DNA of 20,374 nucleotides from Hadesarchaea archaeon (GTDB taxonomy: Archaea; Hadarchaeota; Hadarchaeia; Hadarchaeales; Hadarchaeaceae), in assembly GCA_014361095.1 (NCBI GenBank), contig JACIWF010000008.1, forward strand, positions 1-20,374, read 5' to 3'. The notes under the pieces are model-generated. The model searched no databases and was not told the origin of the DNA. It was given only the letters and a program-made list of their open reading frames with translations. Of this stretch, positions 7,129 to 15,219 are shown piece after piece. Positions within the stretch are counted from its first letter, which is position 1; every line of letters begins with the position of its first letter. The position numbers and the translations under genes are program-made.

Positions 7129-7527
7129 TCAGAAGAATAACGAGATCTCACGCCTGGCACTTTCCAAGGAATCGGCTGCATGAATGATGTTCTCAGTGAC
7201 GCTGGTGGCAAAATCGCCGCGGATTGTTCCCTTTGCGGCTTTGGCAGGATCGGTTGCTCCTATCAGCTCCCTCATCCTAGAAACTGCCTGTTCACCTTCC
7301 ACGATCATAACTACGACTTCCCCCGAGAGCACGTGATCAACCAATCTTTCGAAAAAGGGCTTCCCCTGGTGAACAGAGTAAAGCCTTTCGGCCAAACCTC
7401 GATCCAGAATCAGGCGCCGCTTTGCTACAACACTTAAACCGGCTCTTTCGATGCGAGAGATTATCTCATCAATCAGGCGCTTTCTGACCCCATCGGGCTT
7501 TATCATCACAAAGGTTCGTTCGTTCAA
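7129..7527 (-). CDS. ndk: Nucleoside diphosphate kinase
   Basis: 132 residues, slightly short for the family (about 140-150). Transfers the gamma phosphate from NTP to NDP through a phosphohistidine. Seen: FVMIKPDGV at the N-terminus with the nucleotide-binding Lys10, KPFFERLVDHVLSGEVVVMIVEG, GATDPAKAAKGTIRGDF, and NIIHAADS with the catalytic His116 (family norm NxxHGSDS). The start overlaps the L24e stop by four bases. Order L7Ae-S28e-L24e-NDK is the standard euryarchaeal one, in which aIF5B follows; here the run stops and the convergent Csl4-like gene begins 55 bp away. Confidence 0.96.
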   Translation of the reverse strand: MNERTFVMIKPDGVRKRLIDEIISRIERAGLSVVAKRRLILDRGLAERLYSVHQGKPFFERLVDHVLSGEVVVMIVEGEQAVSRMRELIGATDPAKAAKGTIRGDFATSVTENIIHAADSLESARREISLFF

Positions 7528-7712
7528 CCTCTACCACCGGATCTTGATCGCTGGGTCCACTTTAGTTGGGCCGGCTTTCGCCCCAAGGAAAAGTTGCGCT
7601 TACATTTGCTGGAACAGAAAAACATTATTGAGCCATCGCGCTTCACGAACATCAAACCCGAGCCTGGCTCCACTCGACCGCCGCAAAAAGAACACTTTCT
7701 TGCCATTGGCAT
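7524..7712 (-). CDS. rpl24e: Ribosomal protein L24e (eL24)
   Basis: 62 residues, normal for archaeal L24e. A zinc-binding large-subunit protein with Cys7, Cys10, Cys33 and Cys37 (CSFC...CSSKC) and the typical GRVEPGSGLMFVKRDGSIMFF and KCKRNFSLGRKPAQLKWT segments. The ATG at 7712 directly abuts the S28e stop, and the gene's own stop overlaps the ndk start, so the three are probably co-translated. Confidence 0.95.
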   Translation of the reverse strand: MPMARKCSFCGGRVEPGSGLMFVKRDGSIMFFCSSKCKRNFSLGRKPAQLKWTQRSRSGGRG

Positions 7713-7940
7713 CTAAGGCACCCTTATTTCTTTGGCCTCGCGCTCTGTTTCCCTGAGCATTAAAATGTCGCCCACCCTCACCGGGCCTTTTACGTTTCTC
7801 GTTATAATTCTCCCCTTGTCACGGCCCTCCAGCACACGGCACCTTACCTGCATTATTTCGCCAGTAACACCCGTCCGCGCCCGGATCTCTATAACTTCGG
7901 CTGGAAAGCCCATGTCCGATTCGGCTGGCATTGTGCTCAC
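7713..7940 (-). CDS. rps28e: Ribosomal protein S28e (eS28)
   Basis: 75 residues from GTG 7940, or 72 from the ATG at 7931. Small-subunit protein with an OB-like fold. Recognised from the PAEVIEIRARTGVTGEIMQV block, RVLEGRDKGRIITRNVKGPVR, and the ending GDILMLRETEREAKEI. The GTG start overlaps the L7Ae stop as GTGA. Known members are about 70 residues, so either start is acceptable. Confidence 0.95.
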   Translation of the reverse strand: MSTMPAESDMGFPAEVIEIRARTGVTGEIMQVRCRVLEGRDKGRIITRNVKGPVRVGDILMLRETEREAKEIRVP

Positions 7941-8308
7941 TTCTTAAGCTGTTTTATGCTCTCAATTATCTCCTTCAAAGCAGCTGACGCCTGCCCAGCG
8001 TCAACTATGGCTATCGCGGATGAACCGACCTCAAGCCCTGCAGCCGCCCCCAGCTCTCTCTTGCTAGGAACATAAACATAGGGAATCCCCTTCTCCTCTG
8101 AAAGCGGAACAAGATGGGCCACGATTTCAGCCGGTTCAACGTCCTCAGCAATCACAACCAGTTTCGCCTGCTTCCTCTCCACGGCCTTGGTAACCTCGTT
8201 GGTCCCTCTCCTTAGCTTGCCAGTATCCCTCGCAACTTCTATCGCTCCATATACCTTGTCTGCCAGCTCCTTCGGGACCTCGAAGCGCACATATATCGGT
8301 TTGGCCAC
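7937..8308 (-). CDS. rpl7ae: Ribosomal protein L7Ae (eL8), kink-turn binding
   Basis: 123 residues from GTG 8308. L7Ae binds kink-turns in rRNA, box C/D and H/ACA guide RNAs and, in many archaea, RNase P RNA. Seen: KPIYVRFEVPKELADKVY, RDTGKLRRGTNEVTKAVER with the RNA-contacting GTNEVTK loop, VVIAEDVEPAEIVAHLVPLSEEKGIPYVYV and a GLEVGSSAIAIVD end. The start was chosen because AAGGAGGTG (8315-8323) lies six bases before GTG 8308 and the product then begins AKPIYVRFEVP as in homologues. ATG codons at 8341 and 8338 would add eleven or ten unconserved residues, and they belong to a box C sequence. First gene of the S28e, L24e, ndk run. Confidence 0.95.
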   Translation of the reverse strand: MAKPIYVRFEVPKELADKVYGAIEVARDTGKLRRGTNEVTKAVERKQAKLVVIAEDVEPAEIVAHLVPLSEEKGIPYVYVPSKRELGAAAGLEVGSSAIAIVDAGQASAALKEIIESIKQLKK

Positions 8309-8322
8309 TCCAAACACCTCCT

Positions 8323-8341
8323 TCAGTTTAGACCTCATCAT
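8323..8341 (-). promoter_or_regulatory. Box C/D (kink-turn-like) element in the L7Ae leader
   Basis: The minus-strand leader has box C ATGATGA (8341-8335), eight bases, then box D CTGA (8326-8323), whose last base overlaps the Shine-Dalgarno AAGGAGGTG (8323-8315). These are the consensus kink-turn sequences L7Ae binds. L7Ae binding to its own 5' UTR has been reported in archaea. Flanking Watson-Crick stems are weak, so this may be a k-loop. Regulation is inferred. Confidence 0.5.
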
Positions 8342-8397
8342 TCAACGGTTTTGGTGATTTTTATTAGGCAGGCTGCCGTTAAAAGACTGTTGTATCT

Positions 8398-8410
8398 CTA
8401 TTTTAAAAGC
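8398..8410 (-). promoter_or_regulatory. TATA box of the L7Ae operon
   Basis: The minus strand reads GCTTTTAAAATAG. Transcription would begin near 8378, leaving a leader of about 70 bases before GTG 8308, long by the standards of this window and enough to hold the box C/D element. Confidence 0.5.
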
Positions 8411-8443
8411 TAGCGATTAACAATCTCCAGCCCGAAATCCCAT

Positions 8444-10132
8444 TTACTTGTGGGTGTAAACGGCGATTAATTTCGGTGACGTTGAATCGATTCTAACAAA
8501 TCCGTACCTTTCCAGCTGAACGATATCGCCGACATTAAGGGCCGCCACAGAGGGCTCGGCAAGTCCAGTTTCTACCGAAGCATCAGGTTTAATTACCTCA
8601 AGCACAACAGCGCCCGCAGAGACCCACTGAAACTTTGGCACGTCCATAACTTCCAAGCTGTGAAATGATGCCTCAAAAACAGGGGCCAGTCGCTCAAGTT
8701 TAACGTTCATCAGGTCCTTAAGCCTAAAGATGTCACCCACTCTTAGGGTTGCCATATCATCCTTGGCAACGTAGAAAACTGGGCTGTCGTTTTCAATCAC
8801 AATTGGAAGCACCCGCTCCCCCATTTCCGGTTTGCTGGGGTGCAAACGTAAGCGAACCTCCTTAAATTTAGGTGCATTATGGACAAGCAGTTTCACCGGA
8901 TTGGCCACGAAGAAGTAACGGTTGGCAACTGGATCCAAAAACTTTCTATTATATGCATAAAGGGTTTCCCAGCTCAGCGAAGAGTCAACGGGTGTCAGTC
9001 CTATGTCAAAAATCAATTGCCTTATGGCTGCAGGCAAAAAACCACGCCTTCGCAGAGCGGCGATAGTGGCAAGTCTGACGTCATCGAAACCCTGGAGGTT
9101 ACCACTTCTGACCATTTGCATCGTCTGAGTTTTACTCAGCTCAACTCCTGGCATCGACAGCCGGCCGTACTGGACTGCAGTGGGATACTTCCAACCAAAA
9201 TGAGCATACATCGCCCGCTGTCTCTCTTCATTTATCTCATGCTCCTTGCCCCGGATTACGTGAGTCACCCCCATGAGATGGTCATCAATTCCGGTGGAGA
9301 AATTGTACAACGGCCAAACGAGATATTTCCCACCGACTCTTGGGTGTGACTTTGTGACAATTCTCAAGGCAGGCCAGTCACGCACCGCTGGATTGGGATG
9401 GCTCAAATCTGTCTTTATTCGAACAACAGCCCTGCCCTCATCATAACCACCCGCGAGCATTTTCCGCCATCTGGACAAGTTCTCTGAAGCGGTGAGATTG
9501 CGACAGGGGCAAGGCAGACCGGAATCGCGCAGCTTTCTAAAGTTTTCAACGTCACATTCACACACGTAGGCCTTGCCTTCTCTAATTAGCTCCTCAGCAT
9601 GAGCGTAATATATTTCAACACGATCCGATTGATAGTACTCCTCGTCCCAGCTGATGCCGAGCCATCTCAGATCTCGCTTTATGAGTTCATACATCTCAAG
9701 CATCGCGTTCTCGGGATTGGTATCCTCAAACCTTAAGATGAATTTACCCTTATAGCGCCGGGAATATTCATGACTGAGCAGCGCTGCCCTTACATGCCCC
9801 ATATGCAAAGGACCGTTGGGGTTGGGAGCAAATCTAGTTACAATCGTCTTATACTCGTGGATGTCCGGCAAATCCGGTAGTCCCCGTCGTTCCTCGACCC
9901 TTTTCTCAGGCAACCCGACTTTTCTTATCTGAAACTGTTGCTCTTCAGGTGTCATCCTGTTAACCTCATCGACCACCTGATCCACGATGATTGAGAGCTC
10001 CGCAATCCTAGATTTCCAACCAGGCAGTTCAGCCAGAATCTTTCCCATAACTGCCTTTGGGCTGGCTTTTCCACCATGCTCGGCGGCGTTAGCTAGCGCC
10101 CATCTCAGCACCGCCCTTCTAACATCTTCCAC
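8444..10132 (-). CDS. gltX: Glutamyl-tRNA synthetase (archaeal type)
   Basis: 562 residues, class I synthetase. In archaea this enzyme usually charges both tRNA-Glu and tRNA-Gln with Glu, the latter being amidated by GatDE. HIGH motif is PNGPLHMGH (105-113); the KMSKS-type loop is ELSKTQ (331-336). CEC at 191-193 and CPC at 208-210 look like a zinc site in the acceptor-binding insertion. The first 90 residues are the archaeal N-terminal helical extension, and the C-terminal half is the beta-barrel anticodon-binding type shared with GlnRS and eukaryotic GluRS. Start GTG 10132 has GGAGG about nine bases upstream. It lies 48 bp after GGPP synthase and is the last gene of the enolase-to-gltX run, a recurrent euryarchaeal order. 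Confidence 0.96.
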   Translation of the reverse strand: MEDVRRAVLRWALANAAEHGGKASPKAVMGKILAELPGWKSRIAELSIIVDQVVDEVNRMTPEEQQFQIRKVGLPEKRVEERRGLPDLPDIHEYKTIVTRFAPNPNGPLHMGHVRAALLSHEYSRRYKGKFILRFEDTNPENAMLEMYELIKRDLRWLGISWDEEYYQSDRVEIYYAHAEELIREGKAYVCECDVENFRKLRDSGLPCPCRNLTASENLSRWRKMLAGGYDEGRAVVRIKTDLSHPNPAVRDWPALRIVTKSHPRVGGKYLVWPLYNFSTGIDDHLMGVTHVIRGKEHEINEERQRAMYAHFGWKYPTAVQYGRLSMPGVELSKTQTMQMVRSGNLQGFDDVRLATIAALRRRGFLPAAIRQLIFDIGLTPVDSSLSWETLYAYNRKFLDPVANRYFFVANPVKLLVHNAPKFKEVRLRLHPSKPEMGERVLPIVIENDSPVFYVAKDDMATLRVGDIFRLKDLMNVKLERLAPVFEASFHSLEVMDVPKFQWVSAGAVVLEVIKPDASVETGLAEPSVAALNVGDIVQLERYGFVRIDSTSPKLIAVYTHK

Positions 10133-10180
10133 GAGGCCGCCTCCATTGACCTGCTGGATATAAATCTGATTGTCGAGCCA

Positions 10181-11188
10181 TCAGAACTCCCGCTCAACAA
10201 CAAAATCGGCGATAGCCTGCAGCGCCTCTTTGGCTCTCGACTCGGGCAAAACCCTCAGTTTCATCTTCGCCTCTGCAACCATCTTTTGGGCCTGCTCCGC
10301 GACGTAGTCAACAGCCCCCACCTTTTTCAGAACCTCTATCGCCGCGCTAATTTCTTCACTAGTCGCGCTGCTCTTTCCAAATGCCTTTAACAAGGTTTCT
10401 CTATCCCTCTCCGGCGCCAACTTCATGGCCCTCAAGATTATCAGCGTCTTTTTTCCCTCCCTTATGTCGCTACCTATCGGCTTGCCAAACTTTTCCTGCT
10501 TTCCCAAAATTCCCAGTACATCATCCTGCATCTGAAAAGCCATTCCAATTAACCGGCCATAGCCGGCGAGCGCTTGAACTTTTTCCCTTGAGGCGTTTCC
10601 TAAAATTGCACCTGCCTTGGCGGCTGCTTCAGTGAGGGCACCGGTCTTTCCGCTGATCATCTGCATGTATTCCTCCTCAGTGACGTCATTGCGTTTTTCA
10701 AACAACATGTCCAGCACCTGTCCCTGGCAAAGTTCAAAGCTTGCCCGGCTCAAGGTGTTGAAAAGTTCCACCGTTCTTTCCAGACTCAACCCCAACCTGC
10801 TGGCGTTCGCCGCCGCCGCTTCAAAGACCTTGGCAAACAGTGCATCGCCTGCAATTATCGCTATTGGCTCACCCCAGATGACATGCACAGTTTTAACATT
10901 CCTTCTGAACTCATCGTGATCCATGATGTCATCGTGAATTAAGGTGAAGTTGTGGAAGAGCTCCAAGGCGGCAGCTGTCTCAATGGCATCTTCCCTTTTG
11001 CCACCAACCGCCTCGCAGGCCGACAGGGCCAAACAGGGGCGCAACCTTTTCCCACCAGCCTCGATCAAATGCCGCATAGCTTTAGCCAAAACCTCTGGTC
11101 GGATTTCCTTTGATATCCATCGATCGATTTCAGGCTCAACCAAAGCCGCGCACTCTTCCAGATATTTCAAAACATCCACATCAATCAC
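10181..11188 (-). CDS. idsA: Geranylgeranyl diphosphate synthase
   Basis: 335 residues, trans-prenyltransferase. Condenses IPP with allylic diphosphates to give GGPP for archaeal lipid side chains, releasing pyrophosphate. First Asp-rich motif is DDIMD (86-90) followed by RRN; the second is QDDVLG (221-226), the DDxxG form seen in other archaeal enzymes, followed by GKPIGSDIREGKKTLI. Phe81 lies five residues before the first motif, the position where an aromatic residue limits the product to C20 in archaeal type I GGPP synthases, so GGPP rather than a longer product is inferred. It overlaps the RNase J stop. GTG 11188 and GTG 11179 are both possible; the latter is placed five bases after AGGTGA and gives a product only three residues shorter. 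IPP isomerase and IPK lie upstream in the same run. Confidence 0.95.
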   Translation of the reverse strand: MIDVDVLKYLEECAALVEPEIDRWISKEIRPEVLAKAMRHLIEAGGKRLRPCLALSACEAVGGKREDAIETAAALELFHNFTLIHDDIMDHDEFRRNVKTVHVIWGEPIAIIAGDALFAKVFEAAAANASRLGLSLERTVELFNTLSRASFELCQGQVLDMLFEKRNDVTEEEYMQMISGKTGALTEAAAKAGAILGNASREKVQALAGYGRLIGMAFQMQDDVLGILGKQEKFGKPIGSDIREGKKTLIILRAMKLAPERDRETLLKAFGKSSATSEEISAAIEVLKKVGAVDYVAEQAQKMVAEAKMKLRVLPESRAKEALQAIADFVVEREF

Positions 11189-12506
11189 CTAGGATCAGCG
11201 AGGTTCCATTCCGGAGCTGGTGCAGTCTATCATCACTGTATCCTAACTCCTTCCCAAGCTCAATCATTAACCGAAGCTTATCAAAGGTGCTGTGACATGG
11301 AATCAGGTTATCGGGCTTAATCATCTCTATGAACTCAGAGGTATCCACCCTGCCCGCATGCCCGGAAACATGCACGTCGCGGTAAATGTGGGCCCCTTTA
11401 GCCATCAACTTCGTCTCAAGCAGCTCTCGGTTGGATTCATTTATTGGATTGGGTATGACGCTGGCGGAAAAGATGACCTCATCTCCATCACGTATATCTA
11501 GAGGCAGCTGCCCGTTAGCTATCTTCGACAGAACTGAGGTTGGCTCTCCCTGATGCCCAGTGCAGATAAGCACATAATCGGAACGTGATTTGTTTATCTC
11601 CCTCAGTAAATTGTGCACCGCATTAGGGCGCCCGTGAATGCTCAGCTCGGGGGGGAAATCCACCAGACCCACATCCATCGCTGCCGTGCAATAGTTCCGC
11701 AGCGAGCGACCGACTAAAACTGGAGTGCGGCCGATATCAAAAGCGAGATCCACAATTGATTTCAACCTGACAATGTGTGAGGAAAATGTCGTGGCGATAA
11801 CCAGACCATTATTGGAACAGGCTTCGCTCATAACCTCCTTCAGCATCTGGCGGGCGTGGGCCTCGGATTTTGTCGGCCCCGGTTCATCCAATCTTACCGC
11901 ACCAATCAGGGCAGCTAGAAGTCCTTCGCTGGCCAAGCGCCTCAACCTGGCCCGGTCGGTTTTTTCTCCCAGCAGGGGTTGTTCATCCAGCTTGAAATCG
12001 CTGGCAAAGAGCACCGATTCTCCGTCCCGCCTGACTGAAACAAAAACCGTGTGAAGAATACTGTGGGTGGCGTTAATGAACTCAATGTCAATTCCATGAG
12101 TTCTAACCGAACCTCCGGGATTAACCGTGATGAGCTCGTTCTTTAATCTAACCCCGCTTTCCTCCCTTAACAACCTCCGAGTCAATTCGATCGTGAACGG
12201 AGTTCCATAGATGGGGGCGTTGTAAGCATAGGCCAGTTTACCAACAGCACCGATGTGGTCAAGGTGGCCATGAGTGAGAACGATCGCCTTCACCTTTCGT
12301 CCGTGAAGGATGTTATCATCAGGGATACCATTTATATTGATCAGCTCCTCCCGGCTCATCTTTCCTATCTCAGCCTCCTCAAAGGCCATGATGCTGTCGA
12401 GCCTTATCCCCATATCAACGATAATATAATTTCCATCAAAGCCCAGCGCAGTCATGTTTTTGCCCACTTCGCCCAAACCACCGAGGGGCAATATTTCGAC
12501 GCTCAT
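11181..12506 (-). CDS. rnj: Ribonuclease J
   Basis: 441 residues. Archaeal RNase J, a metallo-beta-lactamase/beta-CASP enzyme, typically a 5'-3' exoribonuclease. The metal motif THGHLDH (residues 78-84) supplies His79, His81, Asp83 and His84; a TTFSSHIVRL segment, a CTGHQGEP motif and the C-terminal VHVSGHAGRVD with a later PCHSTF fit the beta-CASP arrangement. It overlaps the IPP isomerase stop by four bases and GGPP synthase by eight. Its place among isoprenoid genes is a known conserved oddity of euryarchaeal genomes and does not imply a lipid role. Confidence 0.95.
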   Translation of the reverse strand: MSVEILPLGGLGEVGKNMTALGFDGNYIIVDMGIRLDSIMAFEEAEIGKMSREELININGIPDDNILHGRKVKAIVLTHGHLDHIGAVGKLAYAYNAPIYGTPFTIELTRRLLREESGVRLKNELITVNPGGSVRTHGIDIEFINATHSILHTVFVSVRRDGESVLFASDFKLDEQPLLGEKTDRARLRRLASEGLLAALIGAVRLDEPGPTKSEAHARQMLKEVMSEACSNNGLVIATTFSSHIVRLKSIVDLAFDIGRTPVLVGRSLRNYCTAAMDVGLVDFPPELSIHGRPNAVHNLLREINKSRSDYVLICTGHQGEPTSVLSKIANGQLPLDIRDGDEVIFSASVIPNPINESNRELLETKLMAKGAHIYRDVHVSGHAGRVDTSEFIEMIKPDNLIPCHSTFDKLRLMIELGKELGYSDDRLHQLRNGTSLILGD

Positions 12507-13585
12507 GCACTTCGCCTCCTCAATTTCTCTGGACTGAAACCGCGATCGGCAAGCCAGTCGCGCGTTTTACCGGTGATTACTAAACTGGTCCTGCGCAGGT
12601 CGGCTACTCGCCTGCACCCAGTCAGAAACATTGCCGCTTTGAGCTCCGCCAAGAAATTGTTAAGAAAATTAAGCAATGTCTTTTTACCGTTGTCAGCGGC
12701 TCGAAGTACCGGTAAAGCGATTCCCACGAGATCAGCACCTAAAGCCAAGGCCTTCGCCGCATCGAGTCCCGAACGTATGCCCCCGCTGGATATCACCGGC
12801 ACCTTGACCGACGTGGAAACCTCCGCGGTGGAAACGGCAGTGGGGATACCCCAATCCCAGAAGGTTAACCCTACGACAGAACCATGTGATGACCTCAAAG
12901 CTTCCACACCCGCCCATGAAGTGCCTCCAGCTCCACTGACATCAATGGCTGAGGCTCCGGCATCGACCAGCTTCTTAGCCACCTCGGCGCTAATTCCGCA
13001 ACCAGTTTCTTTGGCAATAACTGGAACATCCAAACCTCGGCAAACCTTTGAAAACCTTTCCAAGGCGCCACGATATCGGGGCTCGCCTTCTGGCTGCACC
13101 AATTCCTGCAATGGATTCATGTGTATAGAGAGGGCATCGGCATCGATCATCTCAACCGCTCTTCGTGCTTCGGCAACACCGTATCCCTGGACTAACTGCG
13201 CCATTCCGATGTTGCCCACGAGAAAAACATCCGGCGCCACAGGTCTAACCTTAAATGTGTCGGCCAATCTGGGGTTTTCCAACGCCGCCCTCTGGCTGCC
13301 GACCCCAAATCCTATTCCCAGTTCCTGAGCGGCGGAAGCCAGAATAGAATTGAACTTTTTCCCTGACGCACTTCCACCTGTCATTGGGCTGATCATGATG
13401 GGGGCATTAAGTTTGAAACCAAGAAAGCTGGTTGTGAGATCAACATCCTTAAGATCCATCTCCGGCAGAGCTCTGTGCACAAACTCGATATCACAAAATC
13501 CCGCGTCCTTAAAGAGGCTTTCAACGTCCTCTCTGAGACATATTTTCAAATGATCGTCTTTCCTGCCGCTGGTTTTATCCACCAA
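12503..13585 (-). CDS. fni: Isopentenyl-diphosphate isomerase, type 2 (FMN-dependent)
   Basis: 360 residues from TTG 13585, or 359 from GTG 13582; AGGGGG lies about ten bases upstream. Interconverts IPP and DMAPP using reduced FMN and Mg2+. TIM-barrel motifs: N-terminal GRKDDHL for substrate, MTGGSASG near the flavin, HMNPLQELVQPEG with catalytic-site His and Gln, KETGCGIS, SGAGGTSWAGVE, and the phosphate-binding SGGIRSGLDAAKALALGAD. Unrelated to the type 1 (Nudix) isomerase. Directly follows IPK, whose product IPP is its substrate. Confidence 0.95.
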   Translation of the reverse strand: MVDKTSGRKDDHLKICLREDVESLFKDAGFCDIEFVHRALPEMDLKDVDLTTSFLGFKLNAPIMISPMTGGSASGKKFNSILASAAQELGIGFGVGSQRAALENPRLADTFKVRPVAPDVFLVGNIGMAQLVQGYGVAEARRAVEMIDADALSIHMNPLQELVQPEGEPRYRGALERFSKVCRGLDVPVIAKETGCGISAEVAKKLVDAGASAIDVSGAGGTSWAGVEALRSSHGSVVGLTFWDWGIPTAVSTAEVSTSVKVPVISSGGIRSGLDAAKALALGADLVGIALPVLRAADNGKKTLLNFLNNFLAELKAAMFLTGCRRVADLRRTSLVITGKTRDWLADRGFSPEKLRRRSA

Positions 13586-13586
13586 T

Positions 13587-14375
13587 TTATTTCCCCCTGG
13601 TCACTACCGTTCCCAGCCCTCTTTTACCGAGAAGTGCTTCCCTAAGAACATTGGGTCTGGCTGCATTTACTATTTCCGCTTCTATACCAAACTTTGCCAG
13701 CTCAAGCAACTCCTGTACCTTGGCCCGCATGCCTCCGGTCACGTCTCCACTTTCGCCCTCCCACACGGAGGCCAACGAACCCACATCGGAAGGAGTTATC
13801 ACTCGCAACAATTCAGCCCGACTATCCTTCTTTGGACATGACGTGAAAACTCCATCAACATCAACTCCAAAAACCACCCGAGAAGCACCCAACTTCCTCG
13901 CCAGGTAGGAGACCATCTGATCCCCTGAAACTATGCTTATTCCCTTGACAACATCGAAAACCACATCACCGTAGAGAACCGGGACTAACCCCAAAGCCAA
14001 CACCCTCTCCAGCGGCCTGAGTTCCATAGATTTAATCCGGCCGTTGGAGGACAAAACACAGGCTGATGGTTGAAAAGCAATCGCTGGTATGCCCTCTTTT
14101 TGCAGGGCCTCAACCAGATATTTGTTCAGCTTTTCCATGGCCAGGTGGGTTAAAGAAACACCCATGAGCTGATCCTTGCCGTGATATCCATCAGCAATCT
14201 TGTACTTCAAGGCCAACGGATGTCCAAACGAGCCGCCTCCATGCACGATGACAAGAGAACCCTTCACGTCCTTTAGCTCCCTCGCCAGCCGTTTGATAAC
14301 GCTGCGTTTAATGGTGAACGGTTTTCTTTTATCGGTGATAACGCTTCCACCTAATTTTACAATCAGGGGTTTCAT
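13587..14375 (-). CDS. ipk: Isopentenyl phosphate kinase
   Basis: 262 residues from the ATG at 14375; the frame stays open to 14552, but the extra 59 codons lie inside the Memo gene and are not IPK-like. Phosphorylates isopentenyl phosphate to IPP, the last step of the archaeal mevalonate route. An amino-acid-kinase fold is shown by KLGGSVITDK (7-16), VHGGGSFGHP with the diagnostic His52, GDVVFDVVKGISIVSGDQ, FGVDVDGVFT and DVTGGMRAKV. It lies four bases after the Memo stop and just before fni. In many Euryarchaeota mevalonate kinase sits immediately upstream; it is missing here. Confidence 0.95.
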   Translation of the reverse strand: MKPLIVKLGGSVITDKRKPFTIKRSVIKRLARELKDVKGSLVIVHGGGSFGHPLALKYKIADGYHGKDQLMGVSLTHLAMEKLNKYLVEALQKEGIPAIAFQPSACVLSSNGRIKSMELRPLERVLALGLVPVLYGDVVFDVVKGISIVSGDQMVSYLARKLGASRVVFGVDVDGVFTSCPKKDSRAELLRVITPSDVGSLASVWEGESGDVTGGMRAKVQELLELAKFGIEAEIVNAARPNVLREALLGKRGLGTVVTRGK

Positions 14376-14379
14376 CACA

Positions 14380-15219
14380 TCACTTTGAGACGGCAATCGA
14401 AGCGTATCCGACCACTTGAGCCATCGGGCCGGCCGTATCACCGCTGGTAGCATACTTGAGCAGTTCGGCCCTTCTTGCCCCCAGCCTTTTCGCAGCTTGC
14501 AACATCGCCGAGACGGGACCATAACCACACATCGTGATCCCTTTTTCGTCAACAGTCCTAACCACGCCGCCAGGATCCATCTCCATTATTTTCTCAATTA
14601 CCTTTCTATCCCTCTCCACGGCCAGCCTCTGCGGCTCATAGTGGGTGAAATCGGTTGAGGCTATGATGAGAACGTCCTTTCCTGCTGCAGCCTCGGCTAT
14701 CGCATCTCCGACCTCCAGACTGGTCCTCTCATCCTGCAGCATCATACAGATGGGGACTATTTTGAACTTGTCTTCGAAGAGATGCTGGAGAAACGGTAGC
14801 TGTACCTCAATTGAATGCTCGTAAGCGTGGGCCAGCGTGTCCTCATCAATGATATCTGAGGAGGACCTTATCCTGTTGCTCAAATCCTCATCAATTTGAA
14901 CCTCACCCAACGGGGTCTTCCATCTGCCTGATGTCATTATCGAAACTCCAGATCCGGCACCGGTGTGATTTGGACCCAGTAGAACCACACACTCAGGAAG
15001 ACCGTCCTCCGCAACTCGGAAAAAGCCGTGGGCAGCAACCGGTCCTGAATACATGTAGCCCGCATGCGGGGAAACAAGCCCCACCAACTTCCTCATTCCC
15101 TTGCCAACCTTTGGCAGCTTTCCTGGTCCATGCTTGTCGAGATAACACCGCTCTATTTGCCTCAAAAGTTCCGATTTCGTCCCGGCATAAAACTGGCCTG
15201 CAACCACAGGTGGTCTCAA
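14380..15219 (-). CDS. Memo-family protein (MEMO1/AMMECR-linked class)
   Basis: 279 residues, usual Memo length. The family has a fold like extradiol dioxygenases and its function in archaea is unsettled. Conserved candidates for the metal site are His52 in SPHAGYMYSG, His85 in GPNHTGAG and Cys231 in TMCGYGP; AYEHSIEVQLPFLQ (133-) and STDFTHYEP are also typical. The start is TTG 15219, directly after the S2 stop, with GGTGA four bases before it. Its place between S2 and the isoprenoid genes is conserved in euryarchaea, but the sequence does not show a lipid role. Confidence 0.93.
   Translation of the reverse strand: MRPPVVAGQFYAGTKSELLRQIERCYLDKHGPGKLPKVGKGMRKLVGLVSPHAGYMYSGPVAAHGFFRVAEDGLPECVVLLGPNHTGAGSGVSIMTSGRWKTPLGEVQIDEDLSNRIRSSSDIIDEDTLAHAYEHSIEVQLPFLQHLFEDKFKIVPICMMLQDERTSLEVGDAIAEAAAGKDVLIIASTDFTHYEPQRLAVERDRKVIEKIMEMDPGGVVRTVDEKGITMCGYGPVSAMLQAAKRLGARRAELLKYATSGDTAGPMAQVVGYASIAVSK

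Noticed and set aside
12255..13328. Long plus-strand open frame opposite RNase J and IPP isomerase
   Set aside because: It is antisense to two firmly identified genes, and its product is Ser/Thr/Pro-rich without family motifs.
14376..14552. N-terminal extension of isopentenyl phosphate kinase
   Set aside because: The 59 codons lie inside Memo, are Cys/Arg/Trp-rich and unlike any IPK; the ATG at 14375 gives the family N-terminus.
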